From positions 3,304,001 to 3,368,000 of the forward strand of contig NZ_CP092487.1 of NCBI RefSeq assembly GCF_022429565.1: a stretch of 64,000 nt of DNA, in the 5' to 3' direction. Below, piece after piece: positions 26,334 to 37,423 of the stretch (positions are counted from its first letter, which is position 1; the number at the start of each line of letters is the position of its first letter). The notes below the pieces were generated by a model. The model made no database searches. It was not told the origin of the DNA and saw only the letters and a list, made by a program, of their open reading frames with translations. This stretch comes from Lutibacter sp. A64. GTDB taxonomy: Bacteria > Bacteroidota > Bacteroidia > Flavobacteriales > Flavobacteriaceae. Both the position numbers and the translations under genes were made by a program.

Positions 26334-26427
26334 GATTTATGATAGTTAAATAAATTTTTTAAATTTATAAATTATTTTTGTACCAAAGGTTAATATGAAC
26401 TTAAAGTTGAGATTTTAAAATACTAAA

Positions 26428-26439
26428 TGACTTTTGTCA
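26428..26439. promoter_or_regulatory. Symmetric site TGAC-N4-GTCA between korA and the ferredoxin gene
   Basis: TGACTTTTGTCA is a perfect 4-base inverted repeat in the divergent promoter region. The shape resembles half-sites of CRP/FNR-family regulators. It is short, so chance is possible. Confidence 0.3.
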
Positions 26440-26441
26440 CA

Positions 26442-26469
26442 TACTTTTGTATAAAAATGTATAATTTTG
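26442..26469 (+). promoter_or_regulatory. Tandem -7 motifs for the ferredoxin gene
   Basis: TACTTTTG at 26442-26449 and TAATTTTG at 26462-26469 both match TAnnTTTG and lie 20 bases apart. The second gives a start near 26473 and a leader of about 25 bases to the ATG at 26498. Either or both could be used. Confidence 0.5.
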
Positions 26470-26497
26470 TGTATATTAAATTTTAAATTAAAGTAAT

Positions 26498-26848
26498 ATG
26501 GCTATTAAAATAACAGATGAATGTATAAATTGTGATGCTTGTATTTCAGAGTGTCCAAATAATGCAATTTACGAACCAGATACTGAATGGGCTTATGCTG
26601 ATGAAACTTCTTTAAGCGGTACAATAACTCTACCTGGTGGAGGTGAAGCTGATGCAGATGAAATGCACGAACCAAAATCTGATGAATTTTATTTTATCGT
26701 AACTGATAAATGTACAGAATGTAAAGGTTTCCACGATGAACCACAATGTGCTTCTGTTTGTCCAGTTGATTGCTGTGTTCCAGATGAGGATCACGAAGAA
26801 ACTGAAGAACAGTTATTAGCTAAAAAAGTATGGATGCACGGAGAATAA
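26498..26848 (+). CDS. Two-cluster 4Fe-4S ferredoxin
   Basis: A 116-residue acidic ferredoxin. The first cluster motif is CINCDACISECP (Cys at about 9, 12, 15, 19). The second is CTECKGFHDEPQCASVCPVDCC, in which an eight-residue insertion separates the second and third ligands, as in Alvin-type (2[4Fe4S] Allochromatium-like) ferredoxins. Between them is an unusual ~40-residue acidic segment. It is divergent from korAB and is the natural electron acceptor or donor for that enzyme. Its low predicted redox potential is a property of the family, not something measured here. Confidence 0.9.
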   Translation: MAIKITDECINCDACISECPNNAIYEPDTEWAYADETSLSGTITLPGGGEADADEMHEPKSDEFYFIVTDKCTECKGFHDEPQCASVCPVDCCVPDEDHEETEEQLLAKKVWMHGE

Positions 26849-26866
26849 TTCTCTTTAGTATCTTAT

Positions 26867-26904
26867 AAAAAAGCCCTTAGATTTTTAAATTTAAGGGCTT
26901 TTTT
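26867..26904. terminator. Bidirectional terminator between the ferredoxin gene and lepA
   Basis: The stem AAAAAAGCCCTTA (26867-26879) pairs with the inverted copy at 26892-26904. A run of A on one side and T on the other lets it end both convergent transcripts. Confidence 0.9.
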
Positions 26905-26926
26905 AGGTTTTTATATTAGGTAAAAA

Positions 26927-28723
26927 TTAATCATTCAATTTTAAAACTGCCATAAACGCTTCTTGTGGTATTTCTACATTACCAACTTGTCGCATACGTT
27001 TTTTTCCTTTCTTTTGTTTTTCTAATAATTTTCTTTTTCTTGAAATATCACCACCATAACATTTTGCGGTAACATCTTTTCTTAATGCTTTTACGGTTTC
27101 TCTTGAAATTATTTTAGCTCCAATTGCGGCCTGAATTGGAATGTCAAATTGTTGACGAGGTATTAACTGACGTAACTTTTCGCACATTTTTTTACCAATA
27201 CTATAGGCGTTGTCTGCGTGGATTAATGCTGAAAGCGCATCTACCGATTGTCCGTTTAATAAAATATCTACTTTTACTAATTTTGAAGCTTTTAATCCTG
27301 TTGGATGGTAATCAAAAGAAGCGTATCCTTTAGAAACTGTTTTTAAACGATCGTAAAAATCGAATACAATTTCAGCTAAAGGCATGTCAAAAGTTAATTC
27401 AACACGTTCTGGCGTTAAATAGGTTTGATTTACAATTTGACCACGTTTTTCTATACACAAACTCATTACTGGCCCAACAAAATCGGACTTGGTAATAATA
27501 GTTGCTTTAATAAAAGGCTCTTCAACTCTATTTAATTTTGAAGGTTCAGGTAAATCAGATGGATTATTTACTAATAATATTGTATCAGGATTTTTATTTG
27601 TAAATGCGTGGTAAGATACGTTTGGTACAGTTGTAATAACTGTCATTTCAAATTCTCGTTCTAAGCGTTCTTGTATAATTTCTAAATGCAGCATTCCTAA
27701 AAATCCACATCTAAACCCAAAACCTAAAGCAGCAGAGCTTTCAGGTATAAATACCAAAGAAGCATCATTTAATTGCAGTTTTTCCATAGAATTACGCAAT
27801 TCTTCATAATCTTCAGTATCTACAGGGTAAATTCCAGCAAAAACCATTGGTTTTACATCTTCAAAACCTTCAATTCTATTTTCTGTAGGGTGTTCAACAG
27901 TTGTAATTGTATCTCCAACTTTAATTTCGCTGGCAGTTTTAACACCAGTAATTAAATAGCCAACATCTCCTGCTTTAATACTTTGCTTTGGAAGTTGTTT
28001 TAATTTTAAGGTACCAACTTCATCTGCAAAATATTCGTTGTTGGTTGCCATAAATTTAATGCGTTGCCCTTTTTTTATTTCGCCGTTAAAAACTCTAAAA
28101 TAGGTTTCAACTCCTCTATAAGAATTATAAACAGAGTCAAATATTAAGGCTTGTAAAGGGGCGTTTTCATCTCCTTTAGGTGCAGGAACTTTTTCTACAA
28201 TAGCTTTTAAAATATTTTCAACTCCAAAACCTGTTTTTCCACTTGCATGGATAACTTCTTCTGCGTCACAACCTAATAAATCTACAATATCGTCTGTAAC
28301 TTCTTCTGGATTTGCACCTGGTAAATCTACTTTGTTAAGTACCGGAATTATTTCTAAATCGTTCTCTAGTGCTAAATATAAGTTTGAAATTGTTTGTGCT
28401 TGAATGCTTTGTGCCGCATCTACAATTAACAATGCGCCTTCACAAGCAGCAATAGAACGAGATACTTCGTAAGAAAAGTCTACGTGACCTGGAGTATCAA
28501 TTAAATTTAACACATATTTTTCACCTTCGTGTATATAATCCATTTGTATAGCGTGACTTTTAATAGTGATACCACGTTCACGCTCTAAATCCATATTGTC
28601 TAATAGTTGCGCTTGTTCTTCACGTACTGTTGTTGTACCTGTAAAACTTAATAATCTGTCGGCTAATGTACTTTTACCGTGATCAATATGGGCGATAATG
28701 CAAAAATTTCTAATTTTTTTCAT
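26927..28723 (-). CDS. lepA: Elongation factor 4 (back-translocating GTPase)
   Basis: A 598-residue translational GTPase of the standard LepA length. G1 is [16 protein letters not shown]3 is [13 protein letters not shown] and G4 is NKVDLPGA. The C-terminal LepA-specific domain ends with [21 protein letters not shown], the expected tRNA-contacting segment. It binds the ribosome and helps resolve stalled or mistranslocated complexes. The gene is monocistronic, with a promoter motif just upstream and a shared terminator downstream. Confidence 0.98.
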   Translation of the reverse strand: MKKIRNFCIIAHIDHGKSTLADRLLSFTGTTTVREEQAQLLDNMDLERERGITIKSHAIQMDYIHEGEKYVLNLIDTPGHVDFSYEVSRSIAACEGALLIVDAAQSIQAQTISNLYLALENDLEIIPVLNKVDLPGANPEEVTDDIVDLLGCDAEEVIHASGKTGFGVENILKAIVEKVPAPKGDENAPLQALIFDSVYNSYRGVETYFRVFNGEIKKGQRIKFMATNNEYFADEVGTLKLKQLPKQSIKAGDVGYLITGVKTASEIKVGDTITTVEHPTENRIEGFEDVKPMVFAGIYPVDTEDYEELRNSMEKLQLNDASLVFIPESSAALGFGFRCGFLGMLHLEIIQERLEREFEMTVITTVPNVSYHAFTNKNPDTILLVNNPSDLPEPSKLNRVEEPFIKATIITKSDFVGPVMSLCIEKRGQIVNQTYLTPERVELTFDMPLAEIVFDFYDRLKTVSKGYASFDYHPTGLKASKLVKVDILLNGQSVDALSALIHADNAYSIGKKMCEKLRQLIPRQQFDIPIQAAIGAKIISRETVKALRKDVTAKCYGGDISRKRKLLEKQKKGKKRMRQVGNVEIPQEAFMAVLKLND

Positions 28724-28754
28724 ACTTCGTATTCCTTTCTACTTTATTTTATCG

Positions 28755-28762
28755 CAAAGATA
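28755..28762 (-). promoter_or_regulatory. -7 promoter motif for lepA
   Basis: On the minus strand it reads TATCTTTG followed by CG, an exact TAnnTTTG match. The predicted start near 28751 leaves a leader of about 28 bases. Confidence 0.6.
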
Positions 28763-28795
28763 ACTAATTATTTGTTCCAAAAATGAAAATAAAAT

Positions 28796-29776
28796 CTAGT
28801 CGTGATTTGGAAAAACAATGCCTGCATCTTTTCTAATAGCGTCTAAAATATTCATTAATTTTAAACTTAGAGAAAATGGTATTATCGGACTTTCTTTTAA
28901 ATTTTTATCCAAACATTCCATTACGTGTTTAGCTTCAAATTGATAGCCTAAATTTGGACCATTTTCAAATTCAATTTCAGTAGTTTTTCCGTCTTTTATT
29001 AATAATATTGGGTCTGGTGAAAAACGATCATATTTTAGTATTCCGTGCTCAAAACAGAGTTCCGATTCATTTTTGTATTCCGAATCAAAACTTGATGTTA
29101 ATACAGCAGTTGCTCCGTTTTTATAACCAAATAACATAGAAATGCTTTCTTCGGAACCTGTTGGACTAAAATGTGGAATTGTTTTAATTTGATCTGGTTC
29201 TCCTAAAAATAGTAATGTCGCAAAAATTGGATAAATTCCAATATCTAATAAAGAACCACCACCTAAATCTACATTGTACAATCTTTTTTGAGGATTAAAT
29301 TCTGCATTAAACATAAAATCTGACTTTACAAATTTTAGTTTTCCTAAATTTTCTGAAGCTATAATTTCTTTTACTTTTAAATATTTTGGTCTAAAAATTA
29401 CCCAGAAAGCTTCCATTAAAAAGGTGTTATTTTCTTTAGAAGTGGTAATCATTTCTCGCACTTCTTTAGAATTTATGGCAAAAGCTTTTTCGCATAACAC
29501 AGCTTTTTTATGGTTTAAACATAATAGAGTATGTTCTAAATGAAAATTATGCGGTGTTGCAATATATACCACATCTACTTTTGGATCTTTCACCATTTCA
29601 AGATAAGAGCCATAGGCTTTTTTAAATCCAAATTGATTGGAGAAATCTTTAGCATTTTCTAAATTTCTTGAAGCTGCTGCGTATAAATTTGCATTAGGAA
29701 GTAATTTTAATTCTGTGGCAAACTTATTAGCAATATTTCCACATCCTAAAATTGCCCAGTTATATGTTTTTGACAT
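28796..29776 (-). CDS. Gfo/Idh/MocA family oxidoreductase
   Basis: A 326-residue dehydrogenase. The Rossmann motif is WAILGCGNIANKFATEL, followed by YIATPHNFHLEH and VLCEKAFAINSKE, which includes the catalytic-type Lys. GGGSLLDIGIYPIFATLLFLG is the C-terminal domain signature and holds the Asp and His-equivalent region. It resembles trans-1,2-dihydrobenzene-1,2-diol dehydrogenase-like bacterial members. It is only distantly similar to the family member at 22416-23378. The substrate is unknown, and the gene seems to be monocistronic. Confidence 0.85.
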   Translation of the reverse strand: MSKTYNWAILGCGNIANKFATELKLLPNANLYAAASRNLENAKDFSNQFGFKKAYGSYLEMVKDPKVDVVYIATPHNFHLEHTLLCLNHKKAVLCEKAFAINSKEVREMITTSKENNTFLMEAFWVIFRPKYLKVKEIIASENLGKLKFVKSDFMFNAEFNPQKRLYNVDLGGGSLLDIGIYPIFATLLFLGEPDQIKTIPHFSPTGSEESISMLFGYKNGATAVLTSSFDSEYKNESELCFEHGILKYDRFSPDPILLIKDGKTTEIEFENGPNLGYQFEAKHVMECLDKNLKESPIIPFSLSLKLMNILDAIRKDAGIVFPNHD

Positions 29777-29943
29777 TGTAATTGTTTTGAATGTAAAAAT
29801 ACAGTTATTTTTTAAACCTAATAGGTTTTTAAAAACTGTTAGCTTAGGTTTGATCTGTTTTGAGTTAGGGATTGCAGTGGTATCCTTTTTAAAATAATAT
29901 AGAATTTTGATTTTCTTCTGTAATTTGCTTTTTTTTAAAAAGA

Positions 29944-29980
29944 TTTAGCGGAAAGCCCGACCTGAAAGGGAACGCCCAAA
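29944..29980. other. GC-rich conserved-looking block upstream of the dusB promoter
   Basis: A 30-base core (29948-29977) is about 63% G+C in a locus that is otherwise strongly AT-rich. It contains GCCCGACC and GGGAACGCCC, with short self-complementary pieces (CCT-GAA-AGG and GGG-AACG-CCC). It lies upstream of the predicted dusB start, so it is unlikely to be part of that leader. Function unknown. Confidence 0.4.
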
Positions 29981-29996
29981 GTATAAAATATTTATG

Positions 29997-30004
29997 TATT
30001 TTTG
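29997..30004 (+). promoter_or_regulatory. -7 promoter motif for dusB
   Basis: TATTTTTG, followed by CA, is an exact TAnnTTTG match. The predicted start near 30008 leaves only about 15 bases before the TTG start codon at 30023. Confidence 0.55.
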
Positions 30005-30022
30005 CAAACCTAAAAATATGTT

Positions 30023-31003
30023 TTGGTAAAAATTGGAGATATAGAATTGAATGACTTTCCGTTGTTGTTAGCACCAATGGAAGATGTGAGCGATCCGCCG
30101 TTTAGAGCTTTGTGCAAAGAACAAGGCGCAGATGTGGTGTATACCGAATTTATTTCGAGCGAAGGCTTGATACGCGATGCTGCAAAAAGCAAGAAAAAAC
30201 TAGATATTTACGAAAAAGAACGTCCGGTTGGTATTCAAATTTTTGGTGCTAATTTAGAGTCGATGTTGCGTACTGTTGAAATTGTTGAACAATCGAAACC
30301 AGATATTATTGATATAAATTTTGGATGTCCTGTTAAAAAAGTAGTAAGCAAAGGTGCTGGAGCTGGAATTTTAAAGGATATTGATTTAATGGTAAGTTTA
30401 ACTGAAGCGATGGCAAAACATACCAATTTACCAATTACTGTAAAAACACGTTTGGGTTGGGACGATAGTACTATAAAAATTGTGGAGGTTGCAGAACGTT
30501 TGCAAGATGTTGGCTGTAAGGCAATATCAATTCATGGTAGAACGCGTGCTCAAATGTATAAAGGAAGTGCAGATTGGGCGCCAATTGCTGAAGTTAAAAA
30601 CAACTCTAGAATGCACATTCCTGTATTTGGAAATGGCGACGTTAATACGCCAGAACGCGCTGTAGAAATGCGCGACAAATATGGCTTAGATGGAGCTATG
30701 ATTGGCCGTGCAAGTATTGGAAATCCTTGGTTTTTTAAGCAAGTAAAACACTTTATTGAAACCGGAGAGCATTTACCTGAAATTACAATTGCAGACAGAG
30801 TTGAAATGGCAAAACGCCACTTACAAATGGAGATTGATTGGAAAGAAAGTGAAATTGTAGGTGTTATGGAAACTCGTAGACATTATACAAACTATTTTAA
30901 AGGAATTCCTCATTTTAAAGAATACCGTTTAAAAATGGTAACTTCAGATGCTGCGCAAGATGTTTTTAATGTTTTTGATGAGGTTTTACAGAAGTTTTCT
31001 TAG
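30023..31003 (+). CDS. dusB: tRNA-dihydrouridine synthase
   Basis: A 326-residue FMN enzyme. The start is TTG at 30023, giving the family N-terminus MVKIGDIELNDFPLLLAPME; the ATG at 30018 is out of frame and stops after three codons. Key segments are PMEDVSDPPFR, DINFGCPVKKV with the catalytic Cys, TRLGWDD, and ISIHGRTRAQMYKG. GNGDVNTPERA and GAMIGRASIGNPWFF bind FMN phosphate. It reduces uridine to dihydrouridine in the tRNA D loop with NAD(P)H. The Cys is present, so the enzyme should be active. Confidence 0.95.
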   Translation: MVKIGDIELNDFPLLLAPMEDVSDPPFRALCKEQGADVVYTEFISSEGLIRDAAKSKKKLDIYEKERPVGIQIFGANLESMLRTVEIVEQSKPDIIDINFGCPVKKVVSKGAGAGILKDIDLMVSLTEAMAKHTNLPITVKTRLGWDDSTIKIVEVAERLQDVGCKAISIHGRTRAQMYKGSADWAPIAEVKNNSRMHIPVFGNGDVNTPERAVEMRDKYGLDGAMIGRASIGNPWFFKQVKHFIETGEHLPEITIADRVEMAKRHLQMEIDWKESEIVGVMETRRHYTNYFKGIPHFKEYRLKMVTSDAAQDVFNVFDEVLQKFS

Positions 31004-31033
31004 TTATTAGATAATCTAAAAATCTTATTATCT

Positions 31034-31112
31034 GTCATGCTTAACTTGATCTAGGTTATTAAAGTAGCTAGAAATGAGTATGGTGAGATTCTGAAACAAG
31101 TTCAGAATGACG
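31034..31112. repeat. Paired GTCAT...AACTTG inverted repeat element
   Basis: GTCATGCTTAACTTGAT at 31034-31050 is partly matched, in inverted orientation, by 31083-31112, which contains CAAGTTCAGAATGACG. Together they can form an imperfect hairpin. A third copy, CGTCATACTGAACTTGG, lies at 41038-41053. This looks like a dispersed REP-type element, degenerate at each copy; such GTCATTCTGAACTTG sequences are familiar from flavobacterial intergenic regions. Confidence 0.6.
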
Positions 31113-31157
31113 GGTTTCTATACTTTTTTGGGAGTGTCGACAGACATTAAAGTTTAT

Positions 31158-31193
31158 AAAAAAGCAGTTTTAAAATTTTAAAACTGCTTTTTT
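31158..31193. terminator. Bidirectional terminator between dusB and katG
   Basis: Bases 31158-31193 form a perfect 36-base palindrome, AAAAAAGCAGTTTTAAAA and its inverse with no spacer. The flanking A and T runs let it end both convergent genes. Confidence 0.93.
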
Positions 31194-31211
31194 ATTAAAA
31201 AATGTTGGTTT

Positions 31212-33461
<2,250 letters not shown>

Positions 33462-33625
33462 TTAAGTATAAATTATAGTAATAATTAAAAGGTAATGATA
33501 GATATTTCTTATACCTAAATAAGGTGTTAGATTACAATTTTAAAAAGAGTGAATTTAAGGTTTTACCTTTAAAATACCAAATAAAATTGAAACAATATTA
33601 GAGAAGAATGAGGGTTAAGTTATTG

Positions 33626-34828
33626 TTAATCAATAAGTTTTTTGGAAATTCTACTACTTGCAATTAGGGCTGCTAAGTAGCCTAAAATTAAGATGGTGAT
33701 AATTACAGAAAACACATTGTACCAGGTTAATTCTACTGGGTAAGCAAGGTGTTGGGTAATCATAAATAGTGCATATTTTTTTTGAAGTATTACCAAAATA
33801 ATACCAATTGAAAGTCCTACAATTAATCCGAAAAGTGATAATAAGAAGCCTTGTAGAATAAAAACACGTTTAATATCTTTTACTGTTGCCCCTAAATTGT
33901 AAAGTGTTTTTAGATTGTCTTTTTTATCTAAAATCATCATAATAATTGCGCCAATAACATTAAATAATGCAATTATTAGAATTAGAGTAAAAATTAAATA
34001 GGAAGCTAAATTTTCGGTATTTAGCATTTTATAAAAAACGGCATTTAGCTGTTCTCTGGTTTCTACATTAAAATCCGTTCCTAAGTTGTTTTTTAAAGTT
34101 TCAATAGTATTAGGACGGTTTTTAATATTTTTAACTTTTAATTCAATTGCTGAAATTTGTTCTGGAGCATAATTCAATAAAACTTGTGCTAGCTCTAAAG
34201 ATATGAATGTAAATTTTCTATCGATGTCTTCGGTAAGAGAAAAAATACCAATAGGTTGTGTTTCTATTTGGCTAAAAGCGTCTTTTGGATTTGTTGCATA
34301 TCCTTTTCCGGGTTTTGGAACATATATTTTTAGAGGTTCTAAAAAATCGTAAACACCTAGAGATAATACATTAGAAATACCATTTCCAACAACAGATCCA
34401 ATTGGAATTTTCGGATTTAACCACGTGCCAGAATATACGGTAGAATCTAATTTATTAACATTTGTATAATTAGTGTCAACTCCTTTTATGTATGCAATAT
34501 GAGTTTTTTTATTGAATTCAAAAAAAGCGCGTTCTTCAATTACTTTTGAGTATGAAGCAATATTAGTTTCAGATTCAATATTAGTTTTAATTTGAGGAGT
34601 TAATAGAAAAGATTTTCCTTTTACTGAGGTAATTTTTATATCAGGATCTGATGTGTTTAAAAAACCAACACTAAATGTTCTTAATCCAGAAAATCCAGAT
34701 AAAACTATAAACAACGCCAATGTGCCAATAATTACACCAATAGTTGCAATTATGGTAATTATATTTATAGTGTTATTGCTGCTTTTAGAAAATAAATAAC
34801 GTTTAGCTATGTATAAAGGAAAATTCAA
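33626..34828 (-). CDS. FtsX/LolE-like ABC transporter permease (lipoprotein-releasing type)
   Basis: A 400-residue inner membrane protein with the MacB-PCD topology: one N-terminal helix (about 20-45), a large periplasmic domain (50-270), and three helices near the C-terminus (about 278-300, 323-350, 370-392). The opening NFPLYIAKRYLFSKSSNNTIN and final ARISSRISK-type ends resemble LolC/E. In the Lol system such permeases extract lipoproteins from the inner membrane with LolD ATPase. No ATPase gene is adjacent, so the partner must be elsewhere. It follows rbfA after one base, suggesting co-transcription. Confidence 0.85.
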   Translation of the reverse strand: MNFPLYIAKRYLFSKSSNNTINIITIIATIGVIIGTLALFIVLSGFSGLRTFSVGFLNTSDPDIKITSVKGKSFLLTPQIKTNIESETNIASYSKVIEERAFFEFNKKTHIAYIKGVDTNYTNVNKLDSTVYSGTWLNPKIPIGSVVGNGISNVLSLGVYDFLEPLKIYVPKPGKGYATNPKDAFSQIETQPIGIFSLTEDIDRKFTFISLELAQVLLNYAPEQISAIELKVKNIKNRPNTIETLKNNLGTDFNVETREQLNAVFYKMLNTENLASYLIFTLILIIALFNVIGAIIMMILDKKDNLKTLYNLGATVKDIKRVFILQGFLLSLFGLIVGLSIGIILVILQKKYALFMITQHLAYPVELTWYNVFSVIITILILGYLAALIASSRISKKLID

Positions 34829-34829
34829 G

Positions 34830-35222
34830 TTATCGTTTTTGGCGTTTATCTAGAATATCAGGATTTTTAATTGGGTTTTCTTTTTTACCTTGTAAAGCAT
34901 TGTCAATATCTTCAATATAATCTAACGTGTCATCAATATAAAATAATAACTCAGGCATACGTCTTAATTGATCTTTGGTACGTCTTGCCATTTCGTAACG
35001 AATAGAAGTTGTATTTTCTTGAACCCCTTTTAAAATTATTTCACGTTTTAATTGAGGGAATACACTTATAAATACTTTTGCTTGTCCTAAATCTGATGTA
35101 ACTTGTACTTTAGTAACAGAAATAATAACGCCCTTCATTCCATCACGTGCTGCATTTTGTAACACTTCTGCCAAGTCTTTTTGTAAAACTCCTGCTATTT
35201 TTTTTTGTCTGTTTGTTTCCAT
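34830..35222 (-). CDS. rbfA: Ribosome-binding factor A
   Basis: A 130-residue KH-domain protein. It starts METNRQKKIAGVLQKDLAEV, with the characteristic ISVTKVQVTSDLGQAKVFIS beta-strand pair and IRYEMARRTKDQLRRMPEL basic segment. It binds the 5' helix of 16S rRNA and assists 30S maturation, notably in the cold. A -7 motif only five bases upstream of its ATG predicts a nearly leaderless mRNA. The Lol-like permease gene follows at one base spacing. Confidence 0.95.
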   Translation of the reverse strand: METNRQKKIAGVLQKDLAEVLQNAARDGMKGVIISVTKVQVTSDLGQAKVFISVFPQLKREIILKGVQENTTSIRYEMARRTKDQLRRMPELLFYIDDTLDYIEDIDNALQGKKENPIKNPDILDKRQKR

Positions 35223-35226
35223 AATG

Positions 35227-35234
35227 CAAAAATA
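35227..35234 (-). promoter_or_regulatory. -7 promoter motif for rbfA
   Basis: On the minus strand TATTTTTG, followed by CA, matches TAnnTTTG. With the usual spacing, transcription would begin at or within two bases of the rbfA ATG at 35222. Confidence 0.55.
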
Positions 35235-35454
35235 TGATTTTAAAAGTATATAATTTAAGTTTTAAGGAAGCATTGTTTTAAATTAATTAAGAAAATACTT
35301 CTTTTAAAGCACAAAATATACGGAAAACTAAGTAGTTGCGTTTTAAAATATATTAAGCGGTAACTATTAGAATATAGTATACAACATGTTTAAACGAAAT
35401 TAGCGTAAATTTGTTTTATAAAAAAGCAAAGAGTATCAATTAAAAACTAATAAC

Positions 35455-35462
35455 TAAATTTG
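35455..35462 (+). promoter_or_regulatory. -7 promoter motif for ftsX
   Basis: TAAATTTG matches TAnnTTTG, 31 bases before the TTG start of ftsX. A second identical motif lies at 35406-35413 and may be an alternative. Confidence 0.45.
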
Positions 35463-35493
35463 TATATTGCAAACTTTATAACCCATATAACTT

Positions 35494-36372
35494 TTGAATA
35501 ATTCTTTCGATAAATACCAAAAAAGGAGATTGCGATCTTCCTACCTTTCAGTAATAATAAGTATTGCTTTAGTGCTTTTTTTAGTAGGTTTTTTAGGTGT
35601 TATTTTGTTAAAAACCAATACTATATCTAAGCATTTTAAGGAAAAGGTAGCTATTACCATTTTTTTAAACGACAATGCAAAATCTAATGATGTTGAAATT
35701 CTTAAAGGAGAATTAAAACAAGCCGAATACTCAAAAGAGGTGCTTTATATCTCAAAAAAAGAAGCTGCAGAAAAATATGCAGAAGAAATTGGCGAAGATT
35801 TTGTAAATTTTTTAGGAGACAATCCATTAAAAAATGCCATTGATGTAACCTTAAAATCGGATTTTGTTACACCAGAAAAAATGGAGGCAATTGAAAAGCA
35901 ATTACTTATTAGAAGTATTGTAGCTGAAGTAGTGTACGACAAACCATTAATTGAACTATTAACAAAGAACATCAATCGTATTAGTTTTTGGATGTTGCTT
36001 TTAAGTGCTTTATTTACGTTAATAGCAGTTGTGTTAATTAATAGTTCTATTCGAATTTCAATATATTCTAAACGATTTACAATTAAAACAATGCAAATGG
36101 TTGGAGCTACAAAAGGATTTATTAGAAGACCATTTATTTGGAATAGTATAAAACTTGGAATTATAGGTGCTTTGGTTTCTATTGCAGCTTTAGTTGGGTT
36201 TATTATGTACATTAATAAAATGGTTCCAGAAATTGAATTACTTGCAGATTATAAAGAGTTTGGTATTTTATTTTTACTCATTATTATTATGGGAATATTA
36301 ATAACTTGGCTTAGTACTTTTTTTGCAACTCAACGATTTTTGAATTTAAGAACAGACGAACTTTATTACTAA
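35494..36372 (+). CDS. ftsX: Cell division protein FtsX
   Basis: A 292-residue membrane protein with TTG as start codon. One N-terminal helix (about 17-42), a periplasmic domain with the EILKGELKQAEYSKEVLYIS-type fold (cited in part), and three C-terminal helices give the FtsX topology. With the FtsE ATPase it couples the divisome to peptidoglycan hydrolase activation. No ftsE is nearby. It heads a tight group ftsX-DUF3098-uppP-truB, with gaps of 4, 3 and -1 bases, a typical Bacteroidota arrangement. Confidence 0.92.
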   Translation: MNNSFDKYQKRRLRSSYLSVIISIALVLFLVGFLGVILLKTNTISKHFKEKVAITIFLNDNAKSNDVEILKGELKQAEYSKEVLYISKKEAAEKYAEEIGEDFVNFLGDNPLKNAIDVTLKSDFVTPEKMEAIEKQLLIRSIVAEVVYDKPLIELLTKNINRISFWMLLLSALFTLIAVVLINSSIRISIYSKRFTIKTMQMVGATKGFIRRPFIWNSIKLGIIGALVSIAALVGFIMYINKMVPEIELLADYKEFGILFLLIIIMGILITWLSTFFATQRFLNLRTDELYY

Positions 36373-36376
36373 AAAA

Positions 36377-36622
36377 ATGAATAAGAAGAAACAAGAAAAT
36401 ACAAGCAAATTTTTGTTCGGAAAAAAGAATTATATACTAATGCTAATTGGTGTTGCTTTTATTGCTTTAGGTTTTATTTTAATGGCCGGGGGAGGTAGTG
36501 ATGACCCAGCTGTTTTTAACACAGAAATATATAATTTTAGAAGAATTAGATTGGCTCCAACATTAGTACTTGTTGGTTTGGGTATTGAAATTTACGCTAT
36601 TATGGCGAAATCTTCAAAATAG
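36377..36622 (+). CDS. DUF3098 small membrane protein
   Basis: An 81-residue protein with two hydrophobic segments (about 19-38 and 60-77) and a short loop containing GGGSDDPAVFN. The FNFRRIRLAPTLVL-type end (here YNFRRIRLAPTLVLVG) is the DUF3098 signature. It is conserved in Bacteroidota between ftsX and uppP. That position suggests a role in envelope assembly or division, but no function is established. Confidence 0.9.
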   Translation: MNKKKQENTSKFLFGKKNYILMLIGVAFIALGFILMAGGGSDDPAVFNTEIYNFRRIRLAPTLVLVGLGIEIYAIMAKSSK

Positions 36623-36625
36623 AAT

Positions 36626-37423
36626 ATGAGTTACTTTGAAGCAATAATTTTAGGTATTATTCAAGGATTAACAGAATTTTTACCTGTATCATCGAGCGGA
36701 CATTTAGAATTGGCAAAAGCAATTTTTGGAGATCAACTTTTACCAAACGAAAGTTTAACTTTTACAGTTGTACTGCATTTTGCAACAGCATTAAGTACAT
36801 TGGTTATTTTTAGAGCTGAGGTTTTAGAAATTTTTAAGGGTTTGTTCCAGTTTAAATGGAATGAAGAGTTACAGTTTTCTCTTAAAATAATACTTTCAAT
36901 GGTGCCTGCTGTAATTGCTGGGCTTTTTTTTGAAGATCAATTCGAATCTTTTTTTGGCGGACAAATATTATTAGTAGGTTTTATGCTTATAATAACTTCA
37001 TTGTTGTTATTATTTGCCGATAAAGCTAAAAATACTACTAAAAATGTATCTTTTTTTAATGCTTTGGTTATTGGAGTTTCACAGGCACTAGCAATTTTAC
37101 CTGGAATATCAAGATCTGGGGCAACAATTTCTTCATCAGTTTTATTAGGAATCGATAGAACAAAAGCTGCTCGCTTTTCTTTTTTAATGGTAGTGCCTTT
37201 AATTTTTGGTAAAATTTCTAAAGATGTTTTATCTAATTCCATAGATTTTCAAAGTAACCAAATTGGAACTTTAGGAGTTGGTTTTATCGCTTCATTTATT
37301 GCTGGCTTATTTGCTTGTAAATGGATGCTTGCAATTGTTAAAAAAAGTAAACTTTCTTACTTTTCGCTCTATTGTTTTATTGTTGGAATAATCGCAATTA
37401 CTGTAACTTTGTTAAACGAATAA
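36626..37423 (+). CDS. uppP: Undecaprenyl-diphosphatase (bacitracin resistance)
   Basis: A 265-residue integral membrane enzyme. The first signature is QGLTEFLPVSSSGHLELAK with the conserved Glu and Ser/His. The second is LPGISRSGATISSSVLLG. Both line the active site that removes phosphate from undecaprenyl diphosphate so that the carrier can return to peptidoglycan synthesis. The TAA stop overlaps the ATG of truB in TAATG, indicating translational coupling. Confidence 0.96.
   Translation: MSYFEAIILGIIQGLTEFLPVSSSGHLELAKAIFGDQLLPNESLTFTVVLHFATALSTLVIFRAEVLEIFKGLFQFKWNEELQFSLKIILSMVPAVIAGLFFEDQFESFFGGQILLVGFMLIITSLLLLFADKAKNTTKNVSFFNALVIGVSQALAILPGISRSGATISSSVLLGIDRTKAARFSFLMVVPLIFGKISKDVLSNSIDFQSNQIGTLGVGFIASFIAGLFACKWMLAIVKKSKLSYFSLYCFIVGIIAITVTLLNE

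Noticed and set aside
35745-36212. 155-codon open frame antisense to ftsX
   Set aside because: It is a shadow of the ftsX reading frame with no independent features.
37372-37422. Upstream start for truB inside uppP
   Set aside because: The TAATG overlap at 37421-37425 is a standard coupling arrangement, and homologues begin near MTLEDY.
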